In this document: positions 1 through 7,177 of the stretch, piece by piece
How the letters are laid out: every line of letters starts with the position of its first letter
How positions within the stretch are numbered: the stretch's first letter is position 1
Assembly: GCA_004525335.1 (NCBI GenBank)
Contig: SPCL01000059.1
Location: 1 to 11,348 of the forward strand
Origin: Thermodesulfobacteriales bacterium
GTDB taxonomy: Bacteria > Desulfobacterota_D > UBA1144 > Nemesobacterales > UBA2774
Direction of reading: 5' to 3'
Length of the DNA stretch: 11,348 bases
Program-made: the position numbers and the translations under genes
The notes under the pieces: model-generated
Database searches by the model: none
What the model was told of the DNA's origin: nothing
The model's input: only the letters and a program-made list of their open reading frames with translations

Positions 1-47
1 ATATCATTTTACAACATCCAACTAAAAACTATAGTCTTTGAAATCAC

Positions 48-74
48 TTTTCAACAATAAGGCATTGTTGAAGA
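48..74. repeat. 11-bp inverted repeat (hairpin) in the tatA/B leader
   Basis: The arms are 48-58 (TTTTCAACAAT) and 64-74 (ATTGTTGAAGA), with a 5-nt AAGGC loop. Ten pairs are Watson-Crick and one is G-T. No T-run follows on either strand, so it does not look like an intrinsic terminator. It ends directly against a TACAAT box at 75-80 and would cover the -35 and spacer region of that promoter, as an operator would. It could also be a chance AT-rich palindrome. Confidence 0.5.
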
Positions 75-80
75 TACAAT
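51..80 (+). promoter_or_regulatory. candidate promoter for the tatA/B gene
   Basis: TACAAT at 75-80 matches the sigma70 -10 consensus at five of six bases. TCAACA at 51-56, 18 nt upstream, is a weak -35 (four of six). A start near 87 would leave a leader of about 40 nt before the ATG at 130. The -35 half lies inside the inverted repeat. Weak support from consensus matching only. Confidence 0.3.
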
Positions 81-129
81 GTTAATGAGGTAGCCTTTGA
101 TATTAAGTAGTTAGTATTAAGGGAAATTA

Positions 130-414
130 ATGTTTGGAATCGGAACAACTGAAATACTCATCGTTTTAGTAATCGCTTTATTACTACTTGGGCCCAAAGA
201 AATACCCAAGATCGCGAGAACTATAGGTAGGGGCATGAGAGAGCTGGAAAGGGCTAAGGATGAATTAAAAAAGACGATAGAATTTGAAGCTGAGAGAGAT
301 AACCCTGACTCTCCAGAAAACGCAGAAGACGAAGACCCGGTAGATAAAGACCAGGTAGATAAAGACTCCAACAAACCTGAGGATTTAGGCAACATCCCCA
401 CAACACGTATCTAA
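130..414 (+). CDS. tatB: Sec-independent translocase protein of the TatA/B family, TatB-like
   Basis: A 94-residue membrane protein of the twin-arginine translocase, which exports folded proteins across the cytoplasmic membrane. Layout: a short periplasmic N-terminus (MFGIG), one transmembrane helix at about residues 6-20, a Gly-Pro hinge at 21-22, a charged amphipathic helix at about 24-56, and an acidic, probably disordered tail. Glu8 and the GP hinge match E. coli TatB by position, whereas TatA usually has a Phe-Gly hinge, so I favour TatB. In lineages with a single TatA/B protein the distinction is not firm. The start is set by AAGGGA at 119-124, five bases before the ATG. The tail holds two DxVDK repeats, from a 15-bp near-duplication at about 337-366. 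It converges on the Omp85 gene with a 69-bp gap and no clear terminator. No tatC is in view. The Rieske protein encoded at 7161-7670 is a likely client. Confidence 0.85.
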   Translation: MFGIGTTEILIVLVIALLLLGPKEIPKIARTIGRGMRELERAKDELKKTIEFEAERDNPDSPENAEDEDPVDKDQVDKDSNKPEDLGNIPTTRI

Positions 415-483
415 AAGTTAAGCAAATACATGAGCAAAGTCGCCGTTTTCAAATTCCAACATGTAACACTTAGAAACAATACT

Positions 484-2523
484 TTAAAACGCCTGACCGA
501 TGCTTATAAAAAACTGTATCCTTCTAATCCCAGGTTCAGGATTGAGTGCATAACCCACATCGAACCTTACCGGACCAATTAGGGTATCATATCTGAGCCC
601 TACACCTGGTGCATATTTTATATCCGCCAGATCAAAGCTCCATTCTTCAGTGTAAACATTACCATAATCCAGAAACGTCACTCCGCCGAAATCTCCATAT
701 ATCGGATATCTGACTTCAAAGCTTCCAACTAAAAGAGAGTTTCCACCTAGAGGATCGTTATTATCATCCAGTGGCCCGAGCTTCTGAAAGGGAAAGCCTC
801 TCATACTGGTACTGCCCCCCGCAAAGAACCTCTTGAAAATTGGAACATCTAAAGTCTGGGTAGATCCAAAAGGCTGTATAACACCAATTGTGAATTTCTT
901 TGCAAAAACAATATTCCGGTATTTCTTATAACCTCTGAGCTCTATTGTCCCTTTTAAGTAATTTACATCCGACCCTAATGCTGTAAAAGACGATTCAAGA
1001 CCCGTAGAGACTACAGTGCCACGAGTAGGGTTAAGAACATTATCTGTAGTATCCCGTTCAAACCCCAGGTTGATGAAAGTCAGAAAGAAATTTTCCCTAC
1101 TTCTCTCCTCCGGAGTTCGAGTAGCGCTGTCTACTATCCTTGAGAACTGAACATTTAATGAGCTGAAAACAGAATAATGTTCCCAAAAACCTTTTGTCAG
1201 AGCGACAGTCGTAAGAAAGCTTCTACCTTTAAAAGAAGGGACATCGTCTCTTTGGAAATTAAGAGTTCCGGATAGTTCAGAGTTTTTGCCGGCTATAAAG
1301 GGCTGTATTACAGACGTTTCAATCCTTTGTGTAATAAAAGAAAATTTACCCGCTACTTCAAGTCTTCTTCCACCTCCAAAGAAATTCCTCTGAGTCCAAA
1401 TTACCTGCCCTCTAAGCTTGTCCTCTGTTCCAAACCCACCCCCAATCTTTACAGAACCCTGTTTCCTTTCTTTTACTACTATTGCTATATCCACAAGTTG
1501 CTTCTCATCGTCATACACCGGGTCAATCACAACCGATCTAAAAAGACCGAGCTGAAATATATTTGCCTGTGTTTGATTAACTTTGCTTAAAGAAAATGTT
1601 TCACATTTCTCAATTACCGCTTCATTTTCTATTTTGCATTGCTTAAATTCCGCCTCTCTTTCTATAATGTAGCTTGCAACATTCTCATTCCCCTCAACTT
1701 TTATTACGCCGAATTTATATATCAAGCCCGGCTTCACCACAAACTTTGCCCTGGCCCATTTTTCCCTTCTATTTACTAATGCTTCACCTTCTATTTCCGA
1801 TTTCGGATATCCTTTATTAGAAAGAAGTTCAGAAATCACGCCTTTGGTTTGTTGATACCCATTGGGAGAAAATGTTTTATCGACCTCAAGCGGTACCGCA
1901 TCTGTAATCTGTTTCTTTAATTCTGGAGTTAGATCGCCTTCAAAAGTAAGATCAATATCGGTAAGTATTATAGGTTCGCCTTCTTCTATATCAATCTTGA
2001 TTTCAACTCTAGTCTCATCTTTATTATATTTAGTCTCGTAGGTCGCCTTTGTATCATAGTATCCATTATTAGCATAGAGTCTTTGAATCCTGACCATATC
2101 GTCTTTTAGAACTTCCTCATCAAACACAGGTTTTTTTACCCAGAACCGTATAGAAGGAAATTCAGTACCTATTACCTGTTCAATCTGCTGGTTCGTTACT
2201 ACCTTGGCCCCTTCAATCTTTACTTTAGAAATACGAACAACTGACTCATCTTCAGCGCTTGTCTCGGAGTTATCATCTGATTTTGTACTTTCTGATGCAG
2301 ATTCTGATGAATCCTCTGATGTGATTTGCTTTTGAGTCTTGTTTTCGTCCACAATTTCATTAAGAGCCTCTGGAGCATCGTCCTCTTGCACTAAAGGGGA
2401 TTGGTTTTCTTCAATTTCTTGCTTGTTATCCGCGCCGTCTTGGGAAAAAGCATTAGGCGAAAAATTAATAAGCAATAGACATGTAAGAATAGAAAATAAG
2501 GATGTGAGGAGAGATTTATTCAT
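484..2523 (-). CDS. Omp85-family outer membrane assembly protein, TamA/BamA-like with three POTRA domains
   Basis: An outer-membrane beta-barrel protein that inserts or translocates other outer-membrane proteins. I choose the ATG at 2523 (679 aa); a TTG two codons upstream (2529) gives 681 aa, and neither has a good ribosome site. Numbering below is for the 681-aa form. A signal peptide (about 1-29, cleavage after AFS) precedes an acidic Ser/Asp/Glu-rich linker (30-96). Three POTRA-like domains follow at about 97-184, 185-268 and 271-356, then a 16-strand-type barrel (358-681) ending in Phe. The conserved loop-6 motif is MRGF (576-579) rather than VRGF, followed by FQKLGP. Three POTRAs and this length fit TamA better than the usual five-POTRA BamA, but diverse bacteria use short BamA forms, so no symbol is given. 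Cys298 and Cys309 bracket an insertion in POTRA 3 and could form a disulfide. Confidence 0.88.
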   Translation of the reverse strand: MNKSLLTSLFSILTCLLLINFSPNAFSQDGADNKQEIEENQSPLVQEDDAPEALNEIVDENKTQKQITSEDSSESASESTKSDDNSETSAEDESVVRISKVKIEGAKVVTNQQIEQVIGTEFPSIRFWVKKPVFDEEVLKDDMVRIQRLYANNGYYDTKATYETKYNKDETRVEIKIDIEEGEPIILTDIDLTFEGDLTPELKKQITDAVPLEVDKTFSPNGYQQTKGVISELLSNKGYPKSEIEGEALVNRREKWARAKFVVKPGLIYKFGVIKVEGNENVASYIIEREAEFKQCKIENEAVIEKCETFSLSKVNQTQANIFQLGLFRSVVIDPVYDDEKQLVDIAIVVKERKQGSVKIGGGFGTEDKLRGQVIWTQRNFFGGGRRLEVAGKFSFITQRIETSVIQPFIAGKNSELSGTLNFQRDDVPSFKGRSFLTTVALTKGFWEHYSVFSSLNVQFSRIVDSATRTPEERSRENFFLTFINLGFERDTTDNVLNPTRGTVVSTGLESSFTALGSDVNYLKGTIELRGYKKYRNIVFAKKFTIGVIQPFGSTQTLDVPIFKRFFAGGSTSMRGFPFQKLGPLDDNNDPLGGNSLLVGSFEVRYPIYGDFGGVTFLDYGNVYTEEWSFDLADIKYAPGVGLRYDTLIGPVRFDVGYALNPEPGIRRIQFFISIGQAF

Positions 2524-2576
2524 ATACAAATAAAATTTATGATTTTTCCCTGATTTTTTAGATGAGGACTAACTTT

Positions 2577-2604
2577 ATTATGCTGAGCTTAACTTAATAT
2601 TCAA
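2577..2604 (-). promoter_or_regulatory. candidate promoter for the Omp85 gene
   Basis: On the minus strand, TTGAAT (2604-2599) and CATAAT (2582-2577) are separated by 16 nt and match the sigma70 consensus at four and five of six bases. Transcription would start near 2570, about 47 nt before the ATG at 2523. No Shine-Dalgarno sequence is visible in that leader. Supported by consensus only. Confidence 0.4.
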
Positions 2605-2675
2605 CATAATACCATAAATTTTCATTCTATATATCCAACAATTTAGGAGAATTAGCAATTAATTTTAGCCAAGAT

Positions 2676-2705
2676 TTGACAATAACAGAAGAAAGTCTTT
2701 ATACT
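2676..2705 (+). promoter_or_regulatory. probable sigma70 promoter of the oxidase-bc operon
   Basis: A perfect TTGACA (2676-2681) lies 18 nt from TATACT (2700-2705), a five-of-six -10 box. This is the best promoter match in the 252-bp divergent region and points into the respiratory operon. Transcription would begin near 2712, giving a leader of about 64 nt. A second perfect TTGACA at 2730-2735 has only TATAGT (2756-2761) 20 nt away, which would leave almost no leader. Confidence 0.6.
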
Positions 2706-2775
2706 GCAATAAAGGCAGGGAAATCTTAATTGACAAACGTACTTTGATTAAGAAATATAGTATTAGAAACCTATT

Positions 2776-3714
2776 ATGGAAAAGCTAGGCGGGATTTTTA
2801 ATCCAAGTTCTCCAGAAATGGTGGTAATGGCGGGTTTAACTTACTACATAATTGCTATATCTATTGGAATTTTGGCAATTATCGTAGTCGCAGTCACCTA
2901 TATAGTTATCCGCTACAGAAAAGGCTCCAAAGACTCAAGTGAACCGTATCAAAATTTCGGAGACTTAAGGCTTGAAATAGTCTGGACTATAATTCCTATA
3001 GCCATCGTAGCCGTACTGTTCCAGCTTACCTGCAGTACAATGCGGGCTGTTGATCCCCCAATAGGAGACCACGAACCGGACGTAGTAGTGACTGGACACC
3101 AGTGGTGGTGGGAGTTTTATTATCCTAAGTCAGGGGTGCTTACGGCCAATGAATTACATATGCCTGTTGGCGAAAGGCTGCTATTGCGGATTGAATCTAT
3201 TGATGTAATACACGACTTCTGGGTACCTGAGCTAGGGCGTAAAATAGACGCCATCCCCGGGCATACTAACTACATATGGATAGGTGCTGGTGAGCCCGGC
3301 ATATTCCTAGGAGCATGTGCTGAGTTTTGCGGCACTCAACACGCTAATATGCGAATAAGAGTTATCGCAGAGACACAAGAAGAATTTAACGAATGGCAGG
3401 AGCAAGAATTGGTGATACCGAGCACTCCAAGATCGGGGATAGCCGCTAAAGGGGCTGAACTATTTCAAACAAAGGCTTGTATGAACTGTCATACTATCGT
3501 GGGTACTCCGGCCGCAGCACGTATAGGGCCAAACCTTACTCATTTGAATAACAGACAGACTATAGGAGCTGGTGTGCTTACAAACAGCCCTGAAAATCTT
3601 ACGAAATGGCTCGTTAATCCCCAGAAATACAAACAGGGAGCACTTATGCCAAATATGAAACTCACAGATTCAGAAGTAAATGCGATTGTCGCATATTTGG
3701 AGGCTCTAAAATGA
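2776..3714 (+). CDS. coxB: cytochrome c oxidase subunit II fused to cytochrome c (caa3 type)
   Basis: This subunit takes electrons from cytochrome c and passes them through the binuclear CuA centre to subunit I. The 312 residues contain two transmembrane helices (about 19-46 and 67-88), the electron-entry aromatic patch in GHQWWWEFYYP (107-117), and a periplasmic cupredoxin domain. All CuA ligands are present: His146, Cys181, Glu183, Cys185, His189 and Met192. A C-terminal mono-haem cytochrome c domain (about 222-312) has CMNCH (235-239) and a candidate axial Met at 291 or 294. The fused domain makes this caa3-type. The ATG at 2776 has no clear Shine-Dalgarno sequence; no better in-frame start is seen, so initiation may be weak. 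First gene of a seven-gene operon, with its stop overlapping the subunit I start (ATGA). Confidence 0.96.
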   Translation: MEKLGGIFNPSSPEMVVMAGLTYYIIAISIGILAIIVVAVTYIVIRYRKGSKDSSEPYQNFGDLRLEIVWTIIPIAIVAVLFQLTCSTMRAVDPPIGDHEPDVVVTGHQWWWEFYYPKSGVLTANELHMPVGERLLLRIESIDVIHDFWVPELGRKIDAIPGHTNYIWIGAGEPGIFLGACAEFCGTQHANMRIRVIAETQEEFNEWQEQELVIPSTPRSGIAAKGAELFQTKACMNCHTIVGTPAAARIGPNLTHLNNRQTIGAGVLTNSPENLTKWLVNPQKYKQGALMPNMKLTDSEVNAIVAYLEALK

Positions 3715-5381
3715 GCACAAGAATCCCTTTAGTTCCGGAAAATATTAAACCGCTCCCCTCCCTTAAAGGAAATGAAGGAATGTTAAGCTGGGTATCCTCT
3801 GTAGACCACAAGCAAATAGGGCTTATGTACCTTATGAGCACTTTGGTATTTTTTATTATCGGAGGTCTTGAAGCGCTTGTAATCCGTATACAGCTCGCTC
3901 AACCTGAGTTCGATTTTATTTCGCCCGAAGTATACAACCAAATGTTTACTATGCATGGAACTACTATGATATTCTTCGTCGTAATGCCGTTTCTAATCGG
4001 TGTGGGGGTATACCTTGTACCGCTTATGATTGGAGCTAGAGACATGGCGTTTCCAAGGCTTAACGCCCTTAGCTTCTGGCTGGTTATATTTGGTGGAATT
4101 CTTCTCTATTACAGCTTCCTAACGCAGAGCGGCCCATCAGAAGTCGGATGGTTCGCATATGCACCGCTAAGTGAAAAACCTTTCTCATTAAATAAAGGCC
4201 CTACATATTGGGCATTAGGTTTGCTCGCAGTCGGTATTAGCTCAGTCTCTTCGGGGCTAAATAACATCGTTACAATATTAACAATGAGAGTTAAGGGTAT
4301 GACTATGAGGAGGCTTCCTCTTTTCGTATGGATGATACTCGTAACCTCCTTTATACTTATTTTTGTAATTCCTATAATAGCTTCTGCGTTCGCAATGATG
4401 CTTCTTGACCGGCTGTTAGATGCTACATTCTTCACCCCGGCTCACGGCGGCTCTGCAATCCTTTGGCAGCATTTCTTCTGGGGATTCGGCCATCCCGAAG
4501 TTTACATACTGATTCTTCCAGCCTTTGGTATAATCTCCGAAGTCATTCCAGTATTCTCCCGCAAGCCCATTTTCGGCTACTCGTTTGTTGCCGGCTCAAC
4601 AGTAGCCATAGGGCTTTTAAGCGTGGGTGTATGGGCTCACCATATGTTCGCAGTTGGTCTGGGCAATGTCGCAAACGCTTATTTTTCATTGGCCAGTATG
4701 CTGATCGCGATTCCGACTGGCGTTAAAGTACTAAACTGGGTTGCCACTATGTGGGGCGGCAAAATCTACTTTGCGACTCCGATGCTCTTTGCTACAGCAT
4801 TTATTATAGAATTTGTTATGGGTGGTTTGACAGGCGTTGCTATTGCCTCAGCGCCCATAAACTGGGTGACAACAGACACTTATTTCATTGTGGCGCATTT
4901 CCACTATGTGCTCTTTGGAGGCTCTTTATTTGCAATTTTTGCAGGTGTTTATTATTGGTTCCCAAAATTTACAGGACGCATGATGTCAGAGACCCTTGGG
5001 AAATGGCATTTCTGGCTCACAGTAGTAGGTTTCAATATGACCTTCTTTATACAACACTTTCTTGGAGTCATGGGAATGCCGCGGCGTACATACACCTACC
5101 ACGACTTGCCTTACTGGGGATCAATGAACCTACTTTCAACAATTGGCGCTTTTGTACTGGCTATCTCAGTAATCATTTTTGCTTGGAATATTATATGGAG
5201 CTTAAAACACGGCAAGAAAGCCCCGGATAATCCATGGAATGCATGGACACTTGAATGGTACACAACTTCACCTCCGGCAGTACATAACTTCGATCTCGTA
5301 CCACCGGTAAGAGGAAGACGTCCGCTTTGGGATCTTGCTCATCCTGATCAACTTGATGAGCCAAATTCCAAAGTAGTTTAG
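3711..5381 (+). CDS. coxA: cytochrome c oxidase subunit I (haem-copper oxidase, A1-type residues)
   Basis: Catalytic membrane subunit that reduces O2 to water and pumps protons; 556 residues, about 12 helices, full length for the family. Ligands seen: His82 and His398 for low-spin haem a, His396 for haem a3, and His261, His310 and His311 for CuB. Tyr265 of HPEVY is the expected cross-linked Tyr. The K-channel Lys is Lys339 (IPTGVK). D-channel Asp111 and Glu263 are present, which with GHPEVYI indicates type A1. Asn118 and Asn184 match two D-channel asparagines, but the usual first Asn of the gate is Val100. Asp389 of the Mg site is kept, while the neighbouring His position is Thr388. Arg458 and Arg459 should contact haem propionates. 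The ATG overlaps the coxB stop by four bases, and TTGGAGG at 3697-3703 sits seven bases upstream, so translation is probably coupled. Confidence 0.98.
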   Translation: MSTRIPLVPENIKPLPSLKGNEGMLSWVSSVDHKQIGLMYLMSTLVFFIIGGLEALVIRIQLAQPEFDFISPEVYNQMFTMHGTTMIFFVVMPFLIGVGVYLVPLMIGARDMAFPRLNALSFWLVIFGGILLYYSFLTQSGPSEVGWFAYAPLSEKPFSLNKGPTYWALGLLAVGISSVSSGLNNIVTILTMRVKGMTMRRLPLFVWMILVTSFILIFVIPIIASAFAMMLLDRLLDATFFTPAHGGSAILWQHFFWGFGHPEVYILILPAFGIISEVIPVFSRKPIFGYSFVAGSTVAIGLLSVGVWAHHMFAVGLGNVANAYFSLASMLIAIPTGVKVLNWVATMWGGKIYFATPMLFATAFIIEFVMGGLTGVAIASAPINWVTTDTYFIVAHFHYVLFGGSLFAIFAGVYYWFPKFTGRMMSETLGKWHFWLTVVGFNMTFFIQHFLGVMGMPRRTYTYHDLPYWGSMNLLSTIGAFVLAISVIIFAWNIIWSLKHGKKAPDNPWNAWTLEWYTTSPPAVHNFDLVPPVRGRRPLWDLAHPDQLDEPNSKVV

Positions 5382-5392
5382 GAGATTTTTGA

Positions 5393-5944
5393 ATGGCAAA
5401 TAACAAAATGCTCATAGGATTTTTTGTAGCCTCAGAATCAATATTTTTTGTTATGCTGATTCTTGCCTACGTTAACTTTCATGGAACAGTTACCGACGGA
5501 CCTACGGCAGCAAATAGCCTAGACCCACTCAGGACAGGCATTTTCAGCCTGTTTTTATTAGCGAGCAGTTTTTCAATGTGGCTTGCTGGTAGAAGTTTAG
5601 TATCTAAGAATCATTTTATGATGAAAATTTGGATACTAGTAACCATTATTCTTGGTGTACTGTTCATATACGGTCAGGCGAGTGAATGGATGGGCTTAAT
5701 AGGTCAAAACATTACTATAAGCAGAAACGTATTCGGCACCACATTTTTTACACTGACAGGATTTCATGGGTTTCACGTGTGCGTAGGATTATTAATGTTA
5801 ACAATATTATTAGGTTTAGCGATGTTTGGTGATTTCAAGGGACCAAAATCAGACGGTGTAGAATGCATTTCTATCTACTGGCATTTTGTGGATGGAGTTT
5901 GGATTGTAGTTTATTCAGTCATTTATCTCTGGGCTTTTTTCTAG
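5393..5944 (+). CDS. coxC: cytochrome c oxidase subunit III, short five-helix form
   Basis: Accessory membrane subunit that stabilises subunit I and supports proton uptake. It has 183 residues and about five transmembrane helices. It starts at the equivalent of helix III of the seven-helix mitochondrial form, which is common in bacterial caa3-type oxidases where the first two helices are absent or attached to subunit I. Here subunit I has no such C-terminal extension. Family motifs seen are FVASESIFF (11-19, with Glu15), GQASEW (94-99), FHGFHV (124-129) and YWHFVD (162-167). An AGGAG at 5380-5384 overlaps the coxA stop codon and sits eight bases before the ATG; the gap between genes is 11 bp. 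Confidence 0.95.
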   Translation: MANNKMLIGFFVASESIFFVMLILAYVNFHGTVTDGPTAANSLDPLRTGIFSLFLLASSFSMWLAGRSLVSKNHFMMKIWILVTIILGVLFIYGQASEWMGLIGQNITISRNVFGTTFFTLTGFHGFHVCVGLLMLTILLGLAMFGDFKGPKSDGVECISIYWHFVDGVWIVVYSVIYLWAFF

Positions 5945-5974
5945 AGAATAAGAAATGAAAAAGAGGATAAGATT

Positions 5975-6820
5975 ATGAACATATGGCAGGTACTTAGTTC
6001 AACATGGAATATGGAGCCTTGGGTTTTAGTTTCAGCGCTAGCAGTATTGGTAGCCTATGGACTTGGAACAGGGTTTAAATTCACAAAATTATCCGCCTTG
6101 TTCATTACAGGAATAACAATATATGTTTTAGCGCTGGTATCACCGCTTGATTACTTAGGCAGAACCTATCTATTCAGCGCCAATATGATTCAACACATAT
6201 TGCTCTTACTCGTAGTACCTCTTTTGTTACTTTTGGGAATCCCCAAAACTTTGGCAGAAAAGGCTTTAGCAATAGAACCCATCGGTGCTGTTATGAAAGT
6301 ACTCGGCAATCCGATAGTTGCGTGGTTCCTTGGCGTAGGTTCAATGTGGGTATGGCACTTGCCATCGTTACACGAATCTGTCCTGGCAAACGACAACCTC
6401 TACATTACGCAGCAAATAAGCTTTGTATTAATTGGAATGATCTTCTGGTGGCCTGTATTTGCCCCTGTTGAGTCCAGAAGGCTCTCACCATTGGTGTCTA
6501 CTCTTTACTTATCCTCAGCGTGCTTAGGATGCACAATTTTAGGGATGTTAATTACATTTGCCGGAGCGGGCTTATATGCTTCATATATGACCCCAGTTGA
6601 TACGATAGGAATACTGCCTTTACTAAGAGGTGAGTTATGTCTAACGCCAGGCGTAGACCAACAGATTGGCGGACTTACAATGTGGGTACCCGGATGTCTT
6701 ATCTATCTTGCGGCTAGTATGGTAACCATCGCTAGATGGTACGGCGCACCGGAAGATTATGAAATTTCATCTAATTCCGGGGCAGAGGGGCTTCTTACAG
6801 CCACACAGGAAAATAAATGA
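5975..6820 (+). CDS. ctaG: CtaG-type caa3 oxidase assembly factor (multi-pass membrane protein)
   Basis: A 281-residue polytopic membrane protein of the caa3_CtaG family, known in Bacillus to be needed for making active caa3 oxidase. It is unrelated to the Cox11 copper chaperone that is sometimes also called CtaG. About seven hydrophobic segments are visible. Motifs typical of the family are NMIQHILL (70-77), MWVWHLPSLHE (124-134) and DQQIGGLTMWVPG (228-240); His74, His128 and Asp228 are the polar membrane residues worth noting. The start is supported by AGAGGA at 5962-5967, seven bases before the ATG. It follows coxC by 30 bp in the operon. The exact biochemical role, often suggested to be copper delivery, is not shown by the sequence. 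Confidence 0.9.
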   Translation: MNIWQVLSSTWNMEPWVLVSALAVLVAYGLGTGFKFTKLSALFITGITIYVLALVSPLDYLGRTYLFSANMIQHILLLLVVPLLLLLGIPKTLAEKALAIEPIGAVMKVLGNPIVAWFLGVGSMWVWHLPSLHESVLANDNLYITQQISFVLIGMIFWWPVFAPVESRRLSPLVSTLYLSSACLGCTILGMLITFAGAGLYASYMTPVDTIGILPLLRGELCLTPGVDQQIGGLTMWVPGCLIYLAASMVTIARWYGAPEDYEISSNSGAEGLLTATQENK

Positions 6821-6844
6821 AGATCGTATTAACTATAAAATATT

Positions 6845-6850
6845 AAGGAG
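6845..6850 (+). promoter_or_regulatory. strong Shine-Dalgarno sequence fixing a TTG start
   Basis: AAGGAG lies nine bases before the TTG at 6860. There is no ATG or GTG in a better position, so this site decides the start of the small membrane protein gene. The combination of a strong ribosome site with a rare start codon may tune its level relative to neighbouring subunits. Confidence 0.7.
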
Positions 6851-6859
6851 ATAGAAAAT

Positions 6860-7177
6860 TTGAGTAACGGCAGCGAATTCGGTGCACCAGGGGCACAAGC
6901 TCCAGCAACTGGTAATCAGCCAATTGGAGAAAACACTAGTCCTGCTAGTGGTAATATCCCTCCAGGTTGGCATAAGCCATTGCCTGAACATCTACCCAAA
7001 GCCGGTTATTGGCCAGCGATTATGGCTTTAGGAATAACCTTTATGCTCTGGGGATTAGCTGTTGGGTTTAATGAGGTGGTTAGCACTATTATTATCTTGG
7101 ATCTTATAGGACTGATATTGTTTACCCTAGCGTTGGCAGGATGGATAGGAGACTTAAGAGATGAACGAAAAGACTAA
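6860..7177 (+). CDS. small two-helix membrane protein, possible oxidase/bc accessory subunit
   Basis: A 105-residue protein with a TTG start. Residues 1-36 are rich in Gly, Pro, Ala and Asn and look disordered. A Pro-containing stretch leads into WPAIMALGITFMLWG (51-65), the first transmembrane helix (about 51-70). A short turn and a second helix (about 74-95) follow, and the protein ends in a charged cytoplasmic tail (GDLRDERKD). The WP-x-x-x-ALG pattern entering helix 1 resembles small subunit IV-like proteins of some bacterial aa3 oxidases, but I cannot assign the family with confidence. Its place between ctaG and the Rieske gene, and a 17-bp overlap with the Rieske start, suggest a structural role in the oxidase, the bc complex, or the contact between them. 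That is inference from context. Topology is probably both termini in the cytoplasm. Confidence 0.75.
   Translation: MSNGSEFGAPGAQAPATGNQPIGENTSPASGNIPPGWHKPLPEHLPKAGYWPAIMALGITFMLWGLAVGFNEVVSTIIILDLIGLILFTLALAGWIGDLRDERKD

Noticed and set aside
427..465. TACATG...CATGTA inverted repeat in the gap between tatA/B and the Omp85 gene
   Set aside because: Only six pairs across a 27-nt loop with no T-run; not supportable as a terminator.
2530..2775. Possible small gene or RNA in the divergent gap
   Set aside because: Stop-rich, AT-rich sequence with promoter-like boxes only; no start with a ribosome site and no stable structure seen.
4109..4435. 108-residue minus-strand reading frame inside coxA
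   Set aside because: It lies wholly within a strongly conserved gene, has no recognisable motif, and mirrors the codon bias of the opposite strand.
4751..5230. 159-residue plus-strand reading frame inside coxA
   Set aside because: A frame-shifted reading of coxA, Cys/Leu-rich and domain-free; coxA itself is intact through this stretch.
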